DNA from: Brachionus koreanus
Taxonomy: Eukaryota > Rotifera > Eurotatoria > Ploima > Brachionidae
DNA: 64,000 nucleotides
Direction: 5' to 3'
Assembly: GCA_016987375.1 (NCBI GenBank)
Contig: PJRA01000160.1
Span: 795,286-859,285 of the forward strand
In this document: positions 13,480-24,592 of the stretch, piece by piece
How positions within the stretch are numbered: position 1 is the stretch's first letter
How the letters are laid out: each line of letters opens with the position of its first letter
Translations under genes and position numbers: made by a program
Notes under the pieces: model-generated
The model's database searches: none
Told to the model about the DNA's origin: nothing
The model's input: the letters and a program-made list of their open reading frames with translations, nothing else

Positions 13480-14189
13480 TTAGTTGAATTTTATGCGTAA
13501 AGGAAAACTTGGCCAATATTTTGGTTGATAAATATCATAATTTTTGTCATGGATCATTTGTAAAGTTGTTTCAAGATATTGAATTTCTTTAGCCTTATTT
13601 CCATACATTAGCTTCAATTCTTCTTCTCTTTCCTTGCCAACCATTTCAAGTGGAGCACTAGTAGAGCTTTCTTGAGTAAAAAGATTCACTTGAAGTTTTT
13701 ATTTAGAAAACAATAATAAACGCTTTCAACTTAAATTTACATTGTTCACCTGTCATGGGTTTTAATTCGCTTTTGCTTAATTTTTTCTTTCTTTCTTTTC
13801 CTTTTAGAAAATAAAATATTGTTTTATTCAATTTGATCAAAAGCTTACGTCTTTCTCGTTTATATTTAAAACTTTCTTCATAGAACTTGATTGTTTCAGG
13901 ATCAATTTCAAATTCGAATTCTTCTTTGACCTCATTTTTCATAGAGTTTTTAAAATTATATTTAACATCATTCCATTTAATTTCACTTAATAGTTTCATT
14001 GTTTCTGAATGGGCCTTTTTGCTAGCGTCAAATACATCATTATAGTTTTTAAGGAATTGTTCTGTTTTCGGATCTTAAATTTTAATTAAACTTATCAAAT
14101 ATATATGGTCCAAGTTTCGTACCATTTTTTGTAAAATCGTTATAATTTTTCCAATAAAATGAATATTTTGGATCATCATACCAATTCAT
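13480..14189 (-). CDS. gemin8: Gemin8, SMN-complex subunit
   Basis: Three exons on minus: 14189-14123, 14073-13750 and 13688-13480, with introns of 49 and 61 bp, GT-AG and in phase; 199 aa. The N-terminus MNWYDDPKYSFYWKNYND matches the Gemin8 W-Y-x-x-P-x-Y-x-x-Y-W motif. The middle is charged (ESFKYKRERRKLLIKLNK). The C-terminus has EELKLMYGNKAKEIQYLE and ends QPKYWPSFPLRIKFN, the family's hallmark (QPKYWP-x-x-P-L). Gemin8 binds SMN with Gemin6/7 and is needed for snRNP assembly in the cytoplasm and Gems. The length is slightly below the vertebrate protein (about 240 aa). Identity rests on both terminal motifs. The three exons are too short individually to be recognised in isolation. Confidence 0.88.
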
Positions 14190-14720
14190 TTCTGTCTAAA
14201 TTTGCTGAAAGTTTTTAACAAAATTAGAATTAGAATAAGTCATATGTATTAATTATTAGATGATTATAATAACTAAATAGTCTTTAGAAATTTTTTGACA
14301 TAATAAATTAAACAAAAGCAGCTTTTTTCTCAAACAATTTTCTAAAATTTAAGATTTAATAATTAAATAATAAATAAAATTTAATAATAAATAAAATGTT
14401 AACAAAAATTATCCTAGTGATTATTTCAAATTTTTGTTAAAAAGTATTAATTGAAAATTTAATTTGACTAGTGGTTCTTGTTTTGAATCACTCAAATCAT
14501 TAGCACATATCGCAAATATTGTGTAACAGGCTCTACTTGATCAACATACAAGCCAAATTTTTATAAAAATTAAAAACTGAGAACGAAAGGAGAACTGAAG
14601 TAATAAATTTTTGAAAAGAATTTTTATTTAATAATACTATTTAAATAAAGAACAAATAAAATTTTCAACTTATTTCGAAAAAAAAAGTTTTTTTTAAATG
14701 ATGAAAATAATTAATAAATT
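14190..14720. other. Spacer between Gemin8 and the RING gene
   Basis: AT-rich. It holds the probable poly(A) signal of the RING gene (AATAAA on minus at 14638-14633) and the Gemin8 5' flank. No gene seen. Confidence 0.5.
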
Positions 14721-16223
14721 TTAGATAAATTCAACGCATTCTTTATTGCTATCACAAAAAACTAAATAATCATCAGATGCAATGTAAACTTCATCAAAAT
14801 TATAAGAAAAGCTGCTCGTAATTTTAATGTTGTCTTCAAAGTTAAAAAAACTTATTTTTTTTGCCAAACCACTAATTTTGATTATATTTTTTTGCTTGTC
14901 CAGCATAAAATAACATGGTTCTCCATTTAATTCCATCAATTTTTCAATCGATCCGCTATTTCTATTCATTCTTATCATTTGAAATTTATTGTACATATAA
15001 ATGTGCTGTTCGGTGAAACCAAATATCTTTGGAAAGCTCAATTCTCTTTGACTGCTTCTGTAAATATTTTCATTTTTTTCGAAATAGAAACCATCATCTA
15101 AGTTAAGTTGCTGACCAAAAGAATCAATTGTTTCCAAATTATAGTTGAGAATTTCACAAATGTCTCCGTTGCGATGAGAATATGTCAACAACAAATTACA
15201 TTCATTCATAAAGATGGATTCGATCATTGATGACTTTTGTGATTTTTTTACACAATTCAGATCCCAATCGAACAAAATAAGATGACTAAATCTAGAAAAA
15301 AATGTGTCTTGATTTGGTACATTGCCTGAAGCTGAAATGCAAATATGTTTTCCATGAGTACTAATTATTGGAAAACTAGACATATTGTCGAGAGCTTTTA
15401 CAAGTTTAATTGACCTACCATTTTGATCGAAAAGCTCCAAAGTTAAGTCTCTTCTTAAACTAAAATATATTTTAACAATTTTATTTCGTGAGAGTGGCAA
15501 TAAATATTGACGAATTGAACCCTCTGCCAAACAGTCCTCACTATTTAATTCAATTCTGTATGTCGATTTATTTGTAAAGCTTTCTTTTAAACTTTTTATT
15601 TTAAAATAATTTTTATTCTCAGACTTGTCAATAACATAACCTAACAAACAATCTTGATTCACATTTATTTCTTCAAAAATTGATAATTTCTTTTTTAAAC
15701 CATATAATTTTGCTTGAAAATAACTGTGATTGCTGACTTTTTCAATATCTAATAAAGCTTGATTTTGAAACTGTGATTCTTGAGCTGTCAACTGCTCAAG
15801 ATCCAAAAAAAAATTGTTGCGCTGTTTTTCTACTTTTTCTATTAATGAATCACGAATATTATTAAGTTGAAGTATAAGAAATTCTGTTTTTAAATCAATG
15901 TTGTTAATAACTTGGTCAAAGTGTTTATTTGCTAATGAATGTTCTAGCTTGTCATTACAACTTGGCAATAATAAACTATCTGATTGCTCTTTTTCACTAA
16001 AAAGATTCATTATTAGCTTGTTGTCAGGAAGTTCAGATGGATCTGCCATTGTAACCCTTTTATTGCATACTAAGCAATCATACGACATCTCATTTAAAAA
16101 CAAATCGCTATTTTTGATAAGACAATCTAGGCATACTAAGTCTGAGCATGGAAGAACTTTGGGAATATTTTTTTCATTATTGAAAAGGTTGACACAGCTT
16201 TGACACTTGAAAATTTGATCCAT
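14721..16223 (-). CDS. RING-finger/coiled-coil protein (TRIM-like, atypical RING)
   Basis: Single exon, 500 aa. The N-terminal RING has ligands C7-x2-C10, C26-x-D28-x2-C31-x2-C34 and C50-x2-C53, so the usual His is Asp (PCSDLVCLDC). Residues about 95-190 form a charged, Leu-rich coiled coil (LKTEFLILQLNNIRDSLIEK and onward). The remaining 300 residues alternate short beta-type stretches (KIVKIYFSLRRDLTLELFDQ, HLILFDWDLN, YNLETIDSFG, KNIIKISGLA), which looks like a beta-propeller in the manner of TRIM-NHL proteins, but no canonical NHL repeat is visible. A likely role is E3 ubiquitin ligase; activity is uncertain with the altered zinc ligand. There is no clear B-box; a degenerate one might lie near CNDKLEHSLANKHFD. 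Start: first ATG, immediately before the RING. Confidence 0.75.
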   Translation of the reverse strand: MDQIFKCQSCVNLFNNEKNIPKVLPCSDLVCLDCLIKNSDLFLNEMSYDCLVCNKRVTMADPSELPDNKLIMNLFSEKEQSDSLLLPSCNDKLEHSLANKHFDQVINNIDLKTEFLILQLNNIRDSLIEKVEKQRNNFFLDLEQLTAQESQFQNQALLDIEKVSNHSYFQAKLYGLKKKLSIFEEINVNQDCLLGYVIDKSENKNYFKIKSLKESFTNKSTYRIELNSEDCLAEGSIRQYLLPLSRNKIVKIYFSLRRDLTLELFDQNGRSIKLVKALDNMSSFPIISTHGKHICISASGNVPNQDTFFSRFSHLILFDWDLNCVKKSQKSSMIESIFMNECNLLLTYSHRNGDICEILNYNLETIDSFGQQLNLDDGFYFEKNENIYRSSQRELSFPKIFGFTEQHIYMYNKFQMIRMNRNSGSIEKLMELNGEPCYFMLDKQKNIIKISGLAKKISFFNFEDNIKITSSFSYNFDEVYIASDDYLVFCDSNKECVEFI

Positions 16224-16534
16224 TCTACTTTATACTGCTGATGGTGGAAAACTTTTTTCAATTTTATAGTGTTTTACTGATAAATGGCTTAGTTGGAAAA
16301 CAAAGAAACTTTTGCTCGATAGACGACTAATTATTTGTCCGAATTTTCAATTATTGAATAATCATAATTATCTATATCTTCATTTTTAGCACTTGTTTTA
16401 TAAATTATATCTAATTAAAAATATTCATTGAATTAAAATAAAATATTGGTTGGATACAAACTATAAACATAAAAATAATAATGATATTTTAGTCTTTACA
16501 TTCTACCAAATATCGTTCTCCCTTTTGAACTCAT

Positions 16535-16547
16535 AGATATCTCAAAT
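16535..16547. repeat. SINE target-site duplication, left copy
   Basis: Reads agatatctcaaat, identical to 16833-16845. The two copies bracket the tRNA-derived element between them. Confidence 0.8.
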
Positions 16548-16832
16548 TTTTTTTTTGACCCTATTCTATCCTAGTGGATAATGGCGAGGCGCTCATCTCC
16601 TTTTCGTAAGTACCTTTTTGAGCAACAGCNNNNNNNNNNNNNNNNNNNNNNNNNNNNNNNNNNNNNNNNNNNNNNNNNNNNNNNNNNNNNNNNNNNNNNN
16701 NNNNNNNNNNNNNNNNNNNNNNNNNNNNNNNNNNNNNNNNNNNNNNNTGAAGATTTTTCCATCCTCAGTGGGTTTTGAACCCTCCACCCTCTGCTTGCAT
16801 GACTAACACAAAACACTCGGCTATACCGACTC
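16548..16832 (-). mobile_element. tRNA-derived SINE (copy A) interrupted by an assembly gap
   Basis: Read on minus, the element begins near GGTATAGCCGAGTG (pol III A-box-like), reaches GAGGGTTCAAAACCCACTG (B-box-like GGTTCAAAACC) and passes a gap. It then ends AAAGGAGATGAGCGCC, TAGGATAGAATAGGGTC and an A tail (the T run at 16546-16556 on plus). Direct 13-bp repeats flank it exactly, as expected for target-primed insertion. Copy C (50655-50822) shares the 3' half almost base for base. Not an intact tRNA: the stems do not close. Confidence 0.75.
16630..16747. other. Assembly gap (118 N)
   Basis: A run of undetermined bases inside the SINE. The true length is unknown; a collapsed repeat is the likely cause. 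Reading frames crossing it are meaningless. Confidence 0.98.
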
Positions 16833-16845
16833 AGATATCTCAAAT
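16833..16845. repeat. SINE target-site duplication, right copy
   Basis: Reads agatatctcaaat, a perfect match to 16535-16547. Confidence 0.8.
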
Positions 16846-17348
16846 AGATGGGAAAAATTTATCATAGAAGATGATCTCAACGCAAAGGCTAAAAGTTTAG
16901 ACTATTTTAAGGAAATGAAAATGGTTTTATCTTTGATAAAATCGTCAAAAAGCTACCTGCAATCAATGACAAAACACCAACATACAATAAATTTAAAACT
17001 GAATATTTTGATGTCCTCTTTTCTTAATACCAACATCACCCTCGGATAAAGTACTAGACTAAAGTTTTATAGACCATGACATGTTAAGTGGCATATATAT
17101 CTCCTGAATAATTAATTACAGTTAAGTGCTTGAATACAAATCTTAACTTTAAAAAAGCAAATTGGGTACAGTACCGAGATTTACTTAGGTCATCAAATAA
17201 ACATATAAGTTCTTTGACAAAAAATGATGGATTAAGCGATCTTAAAAGCGAAAAGATTATTAATACTGCTTAAAATTCTGTTCCGTTTCATAGTCAAAGA
17301 TAGCTTTTAATAAAATTACATCTGAAGTTCATTTAACACTGGAAGCAC

Positions 17349-17373
17349 CAAAAGAGTCATTTTGACTCTTTTG
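17349..17373. repeat. Small hairpin
   Basis: Perfect 11-bp inverted repeat (CAAAAGAGTCA and TGACTCTTTTG) with a 3-nt T loop in otherwise featureless AT-rich DNA. Confidence 0.6.
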
Positions 17374-17565
17374 AAAATTTTTATATCCTCGTATCTTTTG
17401 AAAGGATTTTTCAAATGAATATATCTTTATTGATTTATGTAGATTTTAAAATTTTCTTTAAAAAATGATATTATTATAGTTTTTTTATAAAATATTTTTG
17501 AATTAAAAAAATCTGAAAAAATTCTTGGTGCTTTAAGTGTTAAATCTAAAAGAATTCAGGAATTG

Positions 17566-17675
17566 AGCAGTGGGTTCGATTGAGTGTAAATGATTAGCTC
17601 GATAAAATAACCTTTGTCTCATATCAGAAAATGAGCGCTTTCACTGTTATCTCTTAGGATAGAAAAAGAATAAAC
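17566..17675 (+). mobile_element. Diverged SINE (copy B) with internal deletion
   Basis: GTGGGTTCGATTGAGTG (B-box-like) is followed by TGTAAATGATTAGCTCGAT, then AATGAGCGC and TCTTAGGATAGAA. These align in order with copy C (TGTAGATGATCGACTCGAT, GATGAGCTC, TCTAGGATAGAA), but the stretch with GCTCAAAAAGGTACTT is missing. Old copy, no clear target-site duplication. Confidence 0.5.
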
Positions 17676-18201
17676 TATTATTATCAATTTTCAGAGTTAG
17701 TCAAAATTCGAAAATTGATTTTAAAAAAGAGTATCTTAAATTGTTAAAGGAATAAAAGCGATGAAACATTTTAATTGAGAAACAAAATAATTGCTAAACA
17801 CATATTTAACTAAATATTTAATTTATTAACAACATTGATATAAAATATTTCATAACCTTATAAAAAAGGTAAAAAATTGAGAAAATTAATTACAAAATTC
17901 TATTAAATTTGTAACTGAAATAGATCGTTAAATTAATTTTGATCTACCTAAATAAGTTTTTTACGCTTTAAGCTTTTTACTTTTCTTTTGCACCAAACTT
18001 AATCTAATCTATCATATAAAAATAGTGCTCGAAGTCAAATTGGTAAAAATACTTTTTGACTTCTTATCAAAAAATTTCCATTGCTTTTAATAACAGATCA
18101 AATTTATTTTAATAATTAACACGCACATAGTCAGCCCTATATTTTAAGTTAAATAAGTGTTTTATTTCTTTTAAAAAGAAAAATGATTGATGCCATCAAT
18201 C

Positions 18202-18246
18202 TTTCAATTCCAAGAGTATAATCGGATTATACTCTTGGAATTGAAA
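18202..18246. repeat. Perfect palindrome, 22-bp arms with 1-nt loop
   Basis: Arms 18202-18223 and 18225-18246 are exact reverse complements around a single G at 18224; the arm core is CCAAGAGTATAATC. A further partial pairing (AATCTTTC / GAAAGATC) lies just outside. Confidence 0.85.
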
Positions 18247-21200
18247 CTTAGAAAGATCTTCGTATTTTTACTCAATTTTTTTTTTTTTAAATAAAATAAT
18301 AAATCTATCCAAATGATTCGATATTAGAATAGTCGAAAAATACAAAATTAATTTTTTCAAAATTTTAAAAATATAAGTATCAAACGTTTTATTGAGAAGA
18401 AGAATAATTATTGATTTGAGAAATAAATCTAATTGTACAATAATTATTATAAAAGAAAAGAAATGATTTTAAAGACTAGTTAATATAGATGCTGGCTCGC
18501 GAGGACAAATTATTGGCACTATTGCGAAATTTTCTGAGAAATATCTAATTATTTCCATCAAATTCAATTCAAATAAACAAAAAGATTATTTAAAAGAGCT
18601 GACATAATTAATATAATAAATTAAATATTACAATTAAATAAAATTTCTTTTTTTAACAACATAGACTGACAATCTTCGCATTATAAAAAATTTTGTTTAC
18701 GAACCAAATCATTCTTTCATGAAAAGATTACATGTTGACTTGTATCAAAAAATCATATATAAATTTCTTTTTTTTCTTTGTTTTTTTTAGGTAACCATAA
18801 TATTTTTTAAATTTAAATTAGAGCAAATCAAAAATTAATTAATTAGTGAAATTTTTATTATAATTTTATATTACAAAAATCAATCCAAAATATTTAATTA
18901 AAATCAGTATAAAATACTTAGATGCTGAATTCAATTAACTAATTTATCTTACACTTTTACGTAAATAAGCTATTAAGCTTAAATAAGCTTAAAAAGAAGA
19001 CTGATCAAAAATCAAATTTAGTATTCTTGTTTCAATTGATTTGATTTCTGAATATTTTCTTCAAAAATTGATTTAAATTCAGGTTCACTCGAAAGATTTA
19101 TAGAGCTTTTTCTCTACAATTCTATTAAATTAGATAAAAATAAATTATAAAGATGAAATTGTTAATTAATTTACCAAATTTACGTAAACTTACATTAAAA
19201 TACGTTACTTTTAGTTAAATCATCCATAAATGCTTACGGTCAAAATAATAGAATAACTTTTGATATAAACTAGTTAGTTACATAAAAATTTGCTCAGATA
19301 TAGAAAATTTTCAGATTAACAAAAATTTACATTAATCTTTCTTTTTTTTTTTTATAGAAAAATCTCTAAAAAAGCTTAAATATAAAATTAATATTATAAA
19401 TATATAAATAAGAATGATTAATTAAAAAAAAAAGTTGTATTTTATTTTGCAATAAAAAAGATTTTATTTTTATTCTGGCTTACTTATTTAAATTTCTTTC
19501 AAAATTGTTTGAAAACAAAATTTAGTTTTTAATTTCAATAAATTTTTTTGAATAATAACCATTATCACCAAAAAATGTAATTCTTCTTATTAAACTTGCA
19601 ATTGCACACTTTTAACAAAAAAATCTTTCATCTAAAATGGTATATTGAATCATATTAATAAATTAAAGCTTGATAAAAATTTAAATTATAAAATATTTTA
19701 TAAACTTATTTAAATAAAAATTCCTAAGCCAAATAAAATATTAATTTATTCAATTAAGTAATTTTTTTAAATTGTACTTTTCTATTTAATTTACAAATAA
19801 TAAAAATAAATTAATGAAAATTCAAATTCTAGTTTCAATCAAATTTAACGAATAAATTTTATTATTATTTTATTTATTAAGTCTATGAAATAAAATTAGT
19901 TTAAATACAAATCTTTAAAATAGAATGAAAAATTTTTCTTGCAGCAAAAGGCTCTGAGTCTTTATTTAATTACTTGACAGAAGGCAAATAGTATCAAATT
20001 GCTCAGATAATAATTATTATATAAAATTATATACTATCTTTAAGGTTAGTCCAATTATAATTTGCGTCCATAATATTTATCTAATAAAAATCAAAACAAA
20101 GATTATGGTGCAGAAAAAATTTTTGCTAAAGACTGTGAGTATTAAACGTAAAGTTTTGGTCTAATTAATAAATTTATTTATTTTTGAAAAAGCAAAATTG
20201 AAAAATAAACAATTTTAAATTCTATTTATATCTATCAAAATTTATCATTTTCATCATTTATTTCATTTGATTAGACAAAGTAAAATTTATCTAACATTTG
20301 CATTTAAAAAATTATTAATGCGGAACAAACGCTTATGGGATCTATCAAATTTTTTTTTGCAAAACTTAAATTGATCCTTTTCCGGGTGTTGTTTTTGACT
20401 AGAAAGTTCAATAAATTTATGATATCGTATTTAGAAATGCAATATCCAATATAAGTGTTGTGTAGTTTCTATGTGTTTACTTTTATCGATCAGCTATTTT
20501 TCTTAATCCAGAAGATAAGTTATTTCTCATATGAAAATTCTTTAATAAAATATGATTGTAGTTACCTAATACTGGGCATTTCTGTTAAGCTGATTTTTCA
20601 TTCAATTGATCGATTTGATTTTAAATATTTTCAATATTTGTTTCAAAATTCTATTTGAGTATTTTCTATGTATAAAAAGATAAAACAATTTGTTAATCAA
20701 AGTATTTTCCAAGATTTTAACATATAGAAAGTACAATTTAAAATTGAAATCAATTGTAAGTAAAGAATTTATTTGTAAAACAAAAAATCTCATTAAAACA
20801 AAAAAAAATCATAACGGATATTTAGCTGGTATTCAAAATCAATGCAGATGTTTTATCTTTTAAATGATTGAATAATACTTTGTGCTTTTTAGCTTCCTCT
20901 GATAGCCCATAGCCTAAAAACATGTGTTAAGATATCTTTAACCTGCCATTGCTAAAAATATAAAGCTACATATGTTTGTGCCAATTTTTAAATTTTCCTA
21001 TTTAAAGTTCAATCGATAAGTTTAATTTTTTCTATATGTATAAATATTAAAGGCTATTCGAATTTATTTTGCTATTTGCTTGTTGAATAATAGAAAATAA
21101 TTGTTTGTTTGTAATCTAGGAAATTCCTAACTCTAATTAATAAATAAAGATAATATTTGTTCCTTGAGTTATTTGCCTTCAGGTTCATTCGATAAGGGGA

Positions 21201-24200
21201 AATAGTTCAGGAGATTAAATTTTTGCCATTGTAAAAGAGACCAAAATAAAAAACAAAATTAAAAAAAAATACAATTGAAACCGTTTTATAAATAATTCCA
21301 TTGCATAATAACTATTTCAGTTAATTTTAAAAATAAATAATTCTTAAGAATTTCGTTTTCTTTATTTCTTTTTTTTTTTTGGGTATGAGAAATAATTTCT
21401 TTTTAAAAGACCAAGGCAAAATAATTTAAAAAATATAAAAATTTTAAATATTTAATGATTGAATTGAGCATAAAACAGTGGTAACAATTAATTTTTTTTT
21501 ATTCAAAACAGGTGAAATAGTTTAAAATAGTTAAACAAATTAAATTTTAGCTTTAAAAGTTTCTTTGAAACGATTTATCTTTAGTTTTTGGTTAATTAGT
21601 GGTTTTTAATAGATAGGGATATTAGTGGATTTTTAAGGCTTGCATTCTTTAAAAACAAAATGCTTAATCTCTTGTCGAAGTGTCATTAAAATTTTATTAA
21701 AGCTAGCTGGATGTTTTAACAAAAGATTCATAGCATGAAAAATCTAGGTTTTTAAGTTTATTCGAAATCTTGTTCTAAATTAACAAGCAAATAAATAATG
21801 AATACAATTTATATTTTGTGATATATTAAATTCACGGATTTGTAGAAATTAAAAGCTTGAATGATAAGATAATAGTTACGAAAAAAGTATTAAATTAAAT
21901 TTAGTAGATCTATTTATGTAATTTATCGGTTTAATTATCGAGCCGAGTCTAATTAATTTGACAGCTTTGCGAATGTAAGATAAGGCTATAGAAATTCCGT
22001 GGAAAAAACAGAGATATTGGATATGAAAAAACATATAAATATTGTTAGCAACTTAAATTTTTTGAGTTAATATTTTTAATACTTGAAAAATTTCAAAGCT
22101 GGTGCTATTTTTAAATAAAAGCCATTTAGAAAGCTGAGAACCTATTTTTTTGTTTTAATATTTTGGAATTAGGCATTGTTAAAATGACTCTTAACCAACA
22201 GAAGTTTATTAAAAGCTAATTTACTCGTAATTTTCAAATTCTAAAAAGCTAGAGTTAAATTTTGAATTTTTTTTTTCTATTTTTCTATTTTTTATTTCAT
22301 TTTAGACCACATCATGCAAATTTAAATGGTTTGTAATTTTTATTCTAGAATAGTAAATGGTCGTTTAGTAAAATGATAGATGATTTTTATGACATAAATA
22401 TTTTTTAAATTTAGAGAATATTTCAAGTGATAAAAACGCCAAAAAAATAATTAAAAAAGAATAGCATACATATGTCGTTCGTTGGATTTAGAAATTTTTT
22501 TCAGATAAAAAAATTTCTAAAAAAGACCATTAATCAAAATCTTTTTTGTTAGAGTATGGTTTTACTTAAGTCACTCAAGTGATAATTAAGAAATACAATT
22601 ACTTATATATAAGCTATAATATTTTAATAACTTTCTAGAAAATTTTTTCAAATTATTTTTATTTTACCAGAATTGGTGTAAAGCTGTGTGCAAAATAATT
22701 CTATCAGATAACTTTAATTTTTTGAATATTTAAATCAAGCCAGCAGCACAAATGTAGCTCATTTTAATTTAACATTTTGCAAATAGCTTTTGAGCTAAAT
22801 TCGTGTCGGATCGCTTAAGATGTTGCGCAATTAGGTACCTGCCAATATTACATAGTGAGTTTAAATTCCCAAGATATTTTGAGCAAAAAAAGAATTTAAT
22901 CTTAGCTTCTCTTATTTACTAGCGTCTCTAAAATTCTTTAATTACTAATCCAAATATTTAATTTAAATAAGACCTGTACTCCAATATTTAATCATCATAA
23001 CTTGTAATTCTAGTAGTATTTTAAAAAAGCGGACTTAATATAGAGCCAGCTACATTTAGCCCCAAGGAATACTGCTTGTATCAAGTTTAATCAAATAAAT
23101 AAATTAAAGCGTCAATCAGGAAATTAAGTATTACAATGAGAGCTTTAAAATATCTGGAATATCGATGTGGTGTTTTGGTCGAACGCTAAAATTAGTAATT
23201 AAAAGAAACAATATTTAAATATAACTTGTCCATTGTTATATTCAAGGGTTTTTGGCTAATATATATTTATATATATAAATGGGTTAGAATAAAATATTTT
23301 TATATTTAACCAAAAAAAACATAAACAAATATTGAGCTTGTTTTGTTAAAAGACCATATTTAAGTAAATATATTATTTTGGTTATATAAATATTTGAAAT
23401 TAAACTTAGAATGTTAAAAAGTTAAAATTGACCATCGTTCCTATTATTCAAGAAGGCGTCGAATTAAATTATGAAAAAAATATGGAACAAATCAACTTTT
23501 TTTTTATGTTGTTGCTGAGTTTTGTTTTCTAATCGTTTATTTTAAGCCAGATTGTGTCTATTTACAATCAGACTCAAGTTTTTAAATATCATAAATTTAA
23601 CCTTTTAAAAATTAGCTTAGTTTTTTTTTCTGTTGAAATAATAGTGGTAACAGTGCGGACCCATGAACATTAATGCAATTGATAATTAAATTATCTCGTA
23701 CTACTTGTTTTACTTGACTATTACTTTTAAGAGTGTAAACATCATGATTTACAACTTTGATCAAAATAGCACAAGTGATAAAGTGATGTTCAAATAGAAT
23801 AAGCAAACAAAACTTAATGGTTCTATTAATCACTAGAGTTTTATTAGTTTTTTATCAATTTATATTCACTTCCTTGCCATATTTCAATCAAAATAAAAAC
23901 ACAATAAATTTTAGCGCTTTCAAATTTTTCTTTGCTGAGAGAAAAAAAATCATTTTTTTTTAATTAAATTTATTTTTTCAAAGATATTCAAATTGTTAAT
24001 GTTAAGAGATTACTTATTACTTCGGGTTTTGAAATACATAAATAATAACTTACCTAAAAGCTTAGAAAAATCAATCACCTAAAATCTAATAATATCAAAT
24101 GAACAATTTATTTTTTGAAATTGTATTTCGTATCCTAAAGAAAAACAATCACAGAATTAGCAAGCTAAAAAAAAAGCGTTGATTTAAGAGCTCGAGTTTT

Positions 24201-24592
24201 AATTAAAAAGTTATATTTAGTTGTAACAAAAATAAAATTTTATTAAATAAGACTAGATTATTAATGGGTAGTTTTGTTTTATTTTATTTTTTATTTTCTT
24301 AATTTCGAAAAAGATTACGACCATTCTTCGGTCGAATTAATTTAAATCACGAATCATCTTGAGATTAATATTTGCCACCGGAATTTAGAATTGTTTTTTT
24401 CGATCTGTGAACGTGATATTTTCAACTAACCAATCTTATTAAATTTAAAAATATTTTCTATTTGTTCATGGATTAGTGATTTTTTGATGTTTTTTAAAAA
24501 ATATTTAAATTTTTAGACCTGCCAGACTTTTGGTTAATTTAGAAAAAAATATTTAAAAATTATCTGGCCTAAGCTATAAGCATACAATTGAG

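Larger units (their letters stand above)
16846..24592. other. Gene-poor 7.7-kb interval upstream of perlecan
   Basis: AT-rich with many homopolymers and numerous stops in all frames. Apart from the SINE fragment and two hairpins, I see no exon with supporting domain or splice evidence. Short frames at 20455-20658 (+), 20793-20602 (-) and 23833-23612 (-) are hydrophobic AT-rich translations and are not supported. It may hold perlecan 5' regulatory sequence or non-coding 5' exons. Confidence 0.5.

Noticed and set aside
16748..16832. Functional tRNA gene on minus
   Set aside because: A- and B-box-like motifs are present but no cloverleaf closes. Flanking duplications, A tail and other copies show a SINE.
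16571..16843. Reading frames spanning the N run
   Set aside because: They are open only because undetermined bases cannot encode stops; the sequence is a SINE.
20455..20793. Small hydrophobic frames on both strands
   Set aside because: AT-rich translations without domain, start context or splice support.
23612..23833. 73-aa minus frame with hydrophobic start and an Ig-like RDNLIINC segment
   Set aside because: There is no second Ig half, no convincing donor and no neighbouring exon; likely chance.
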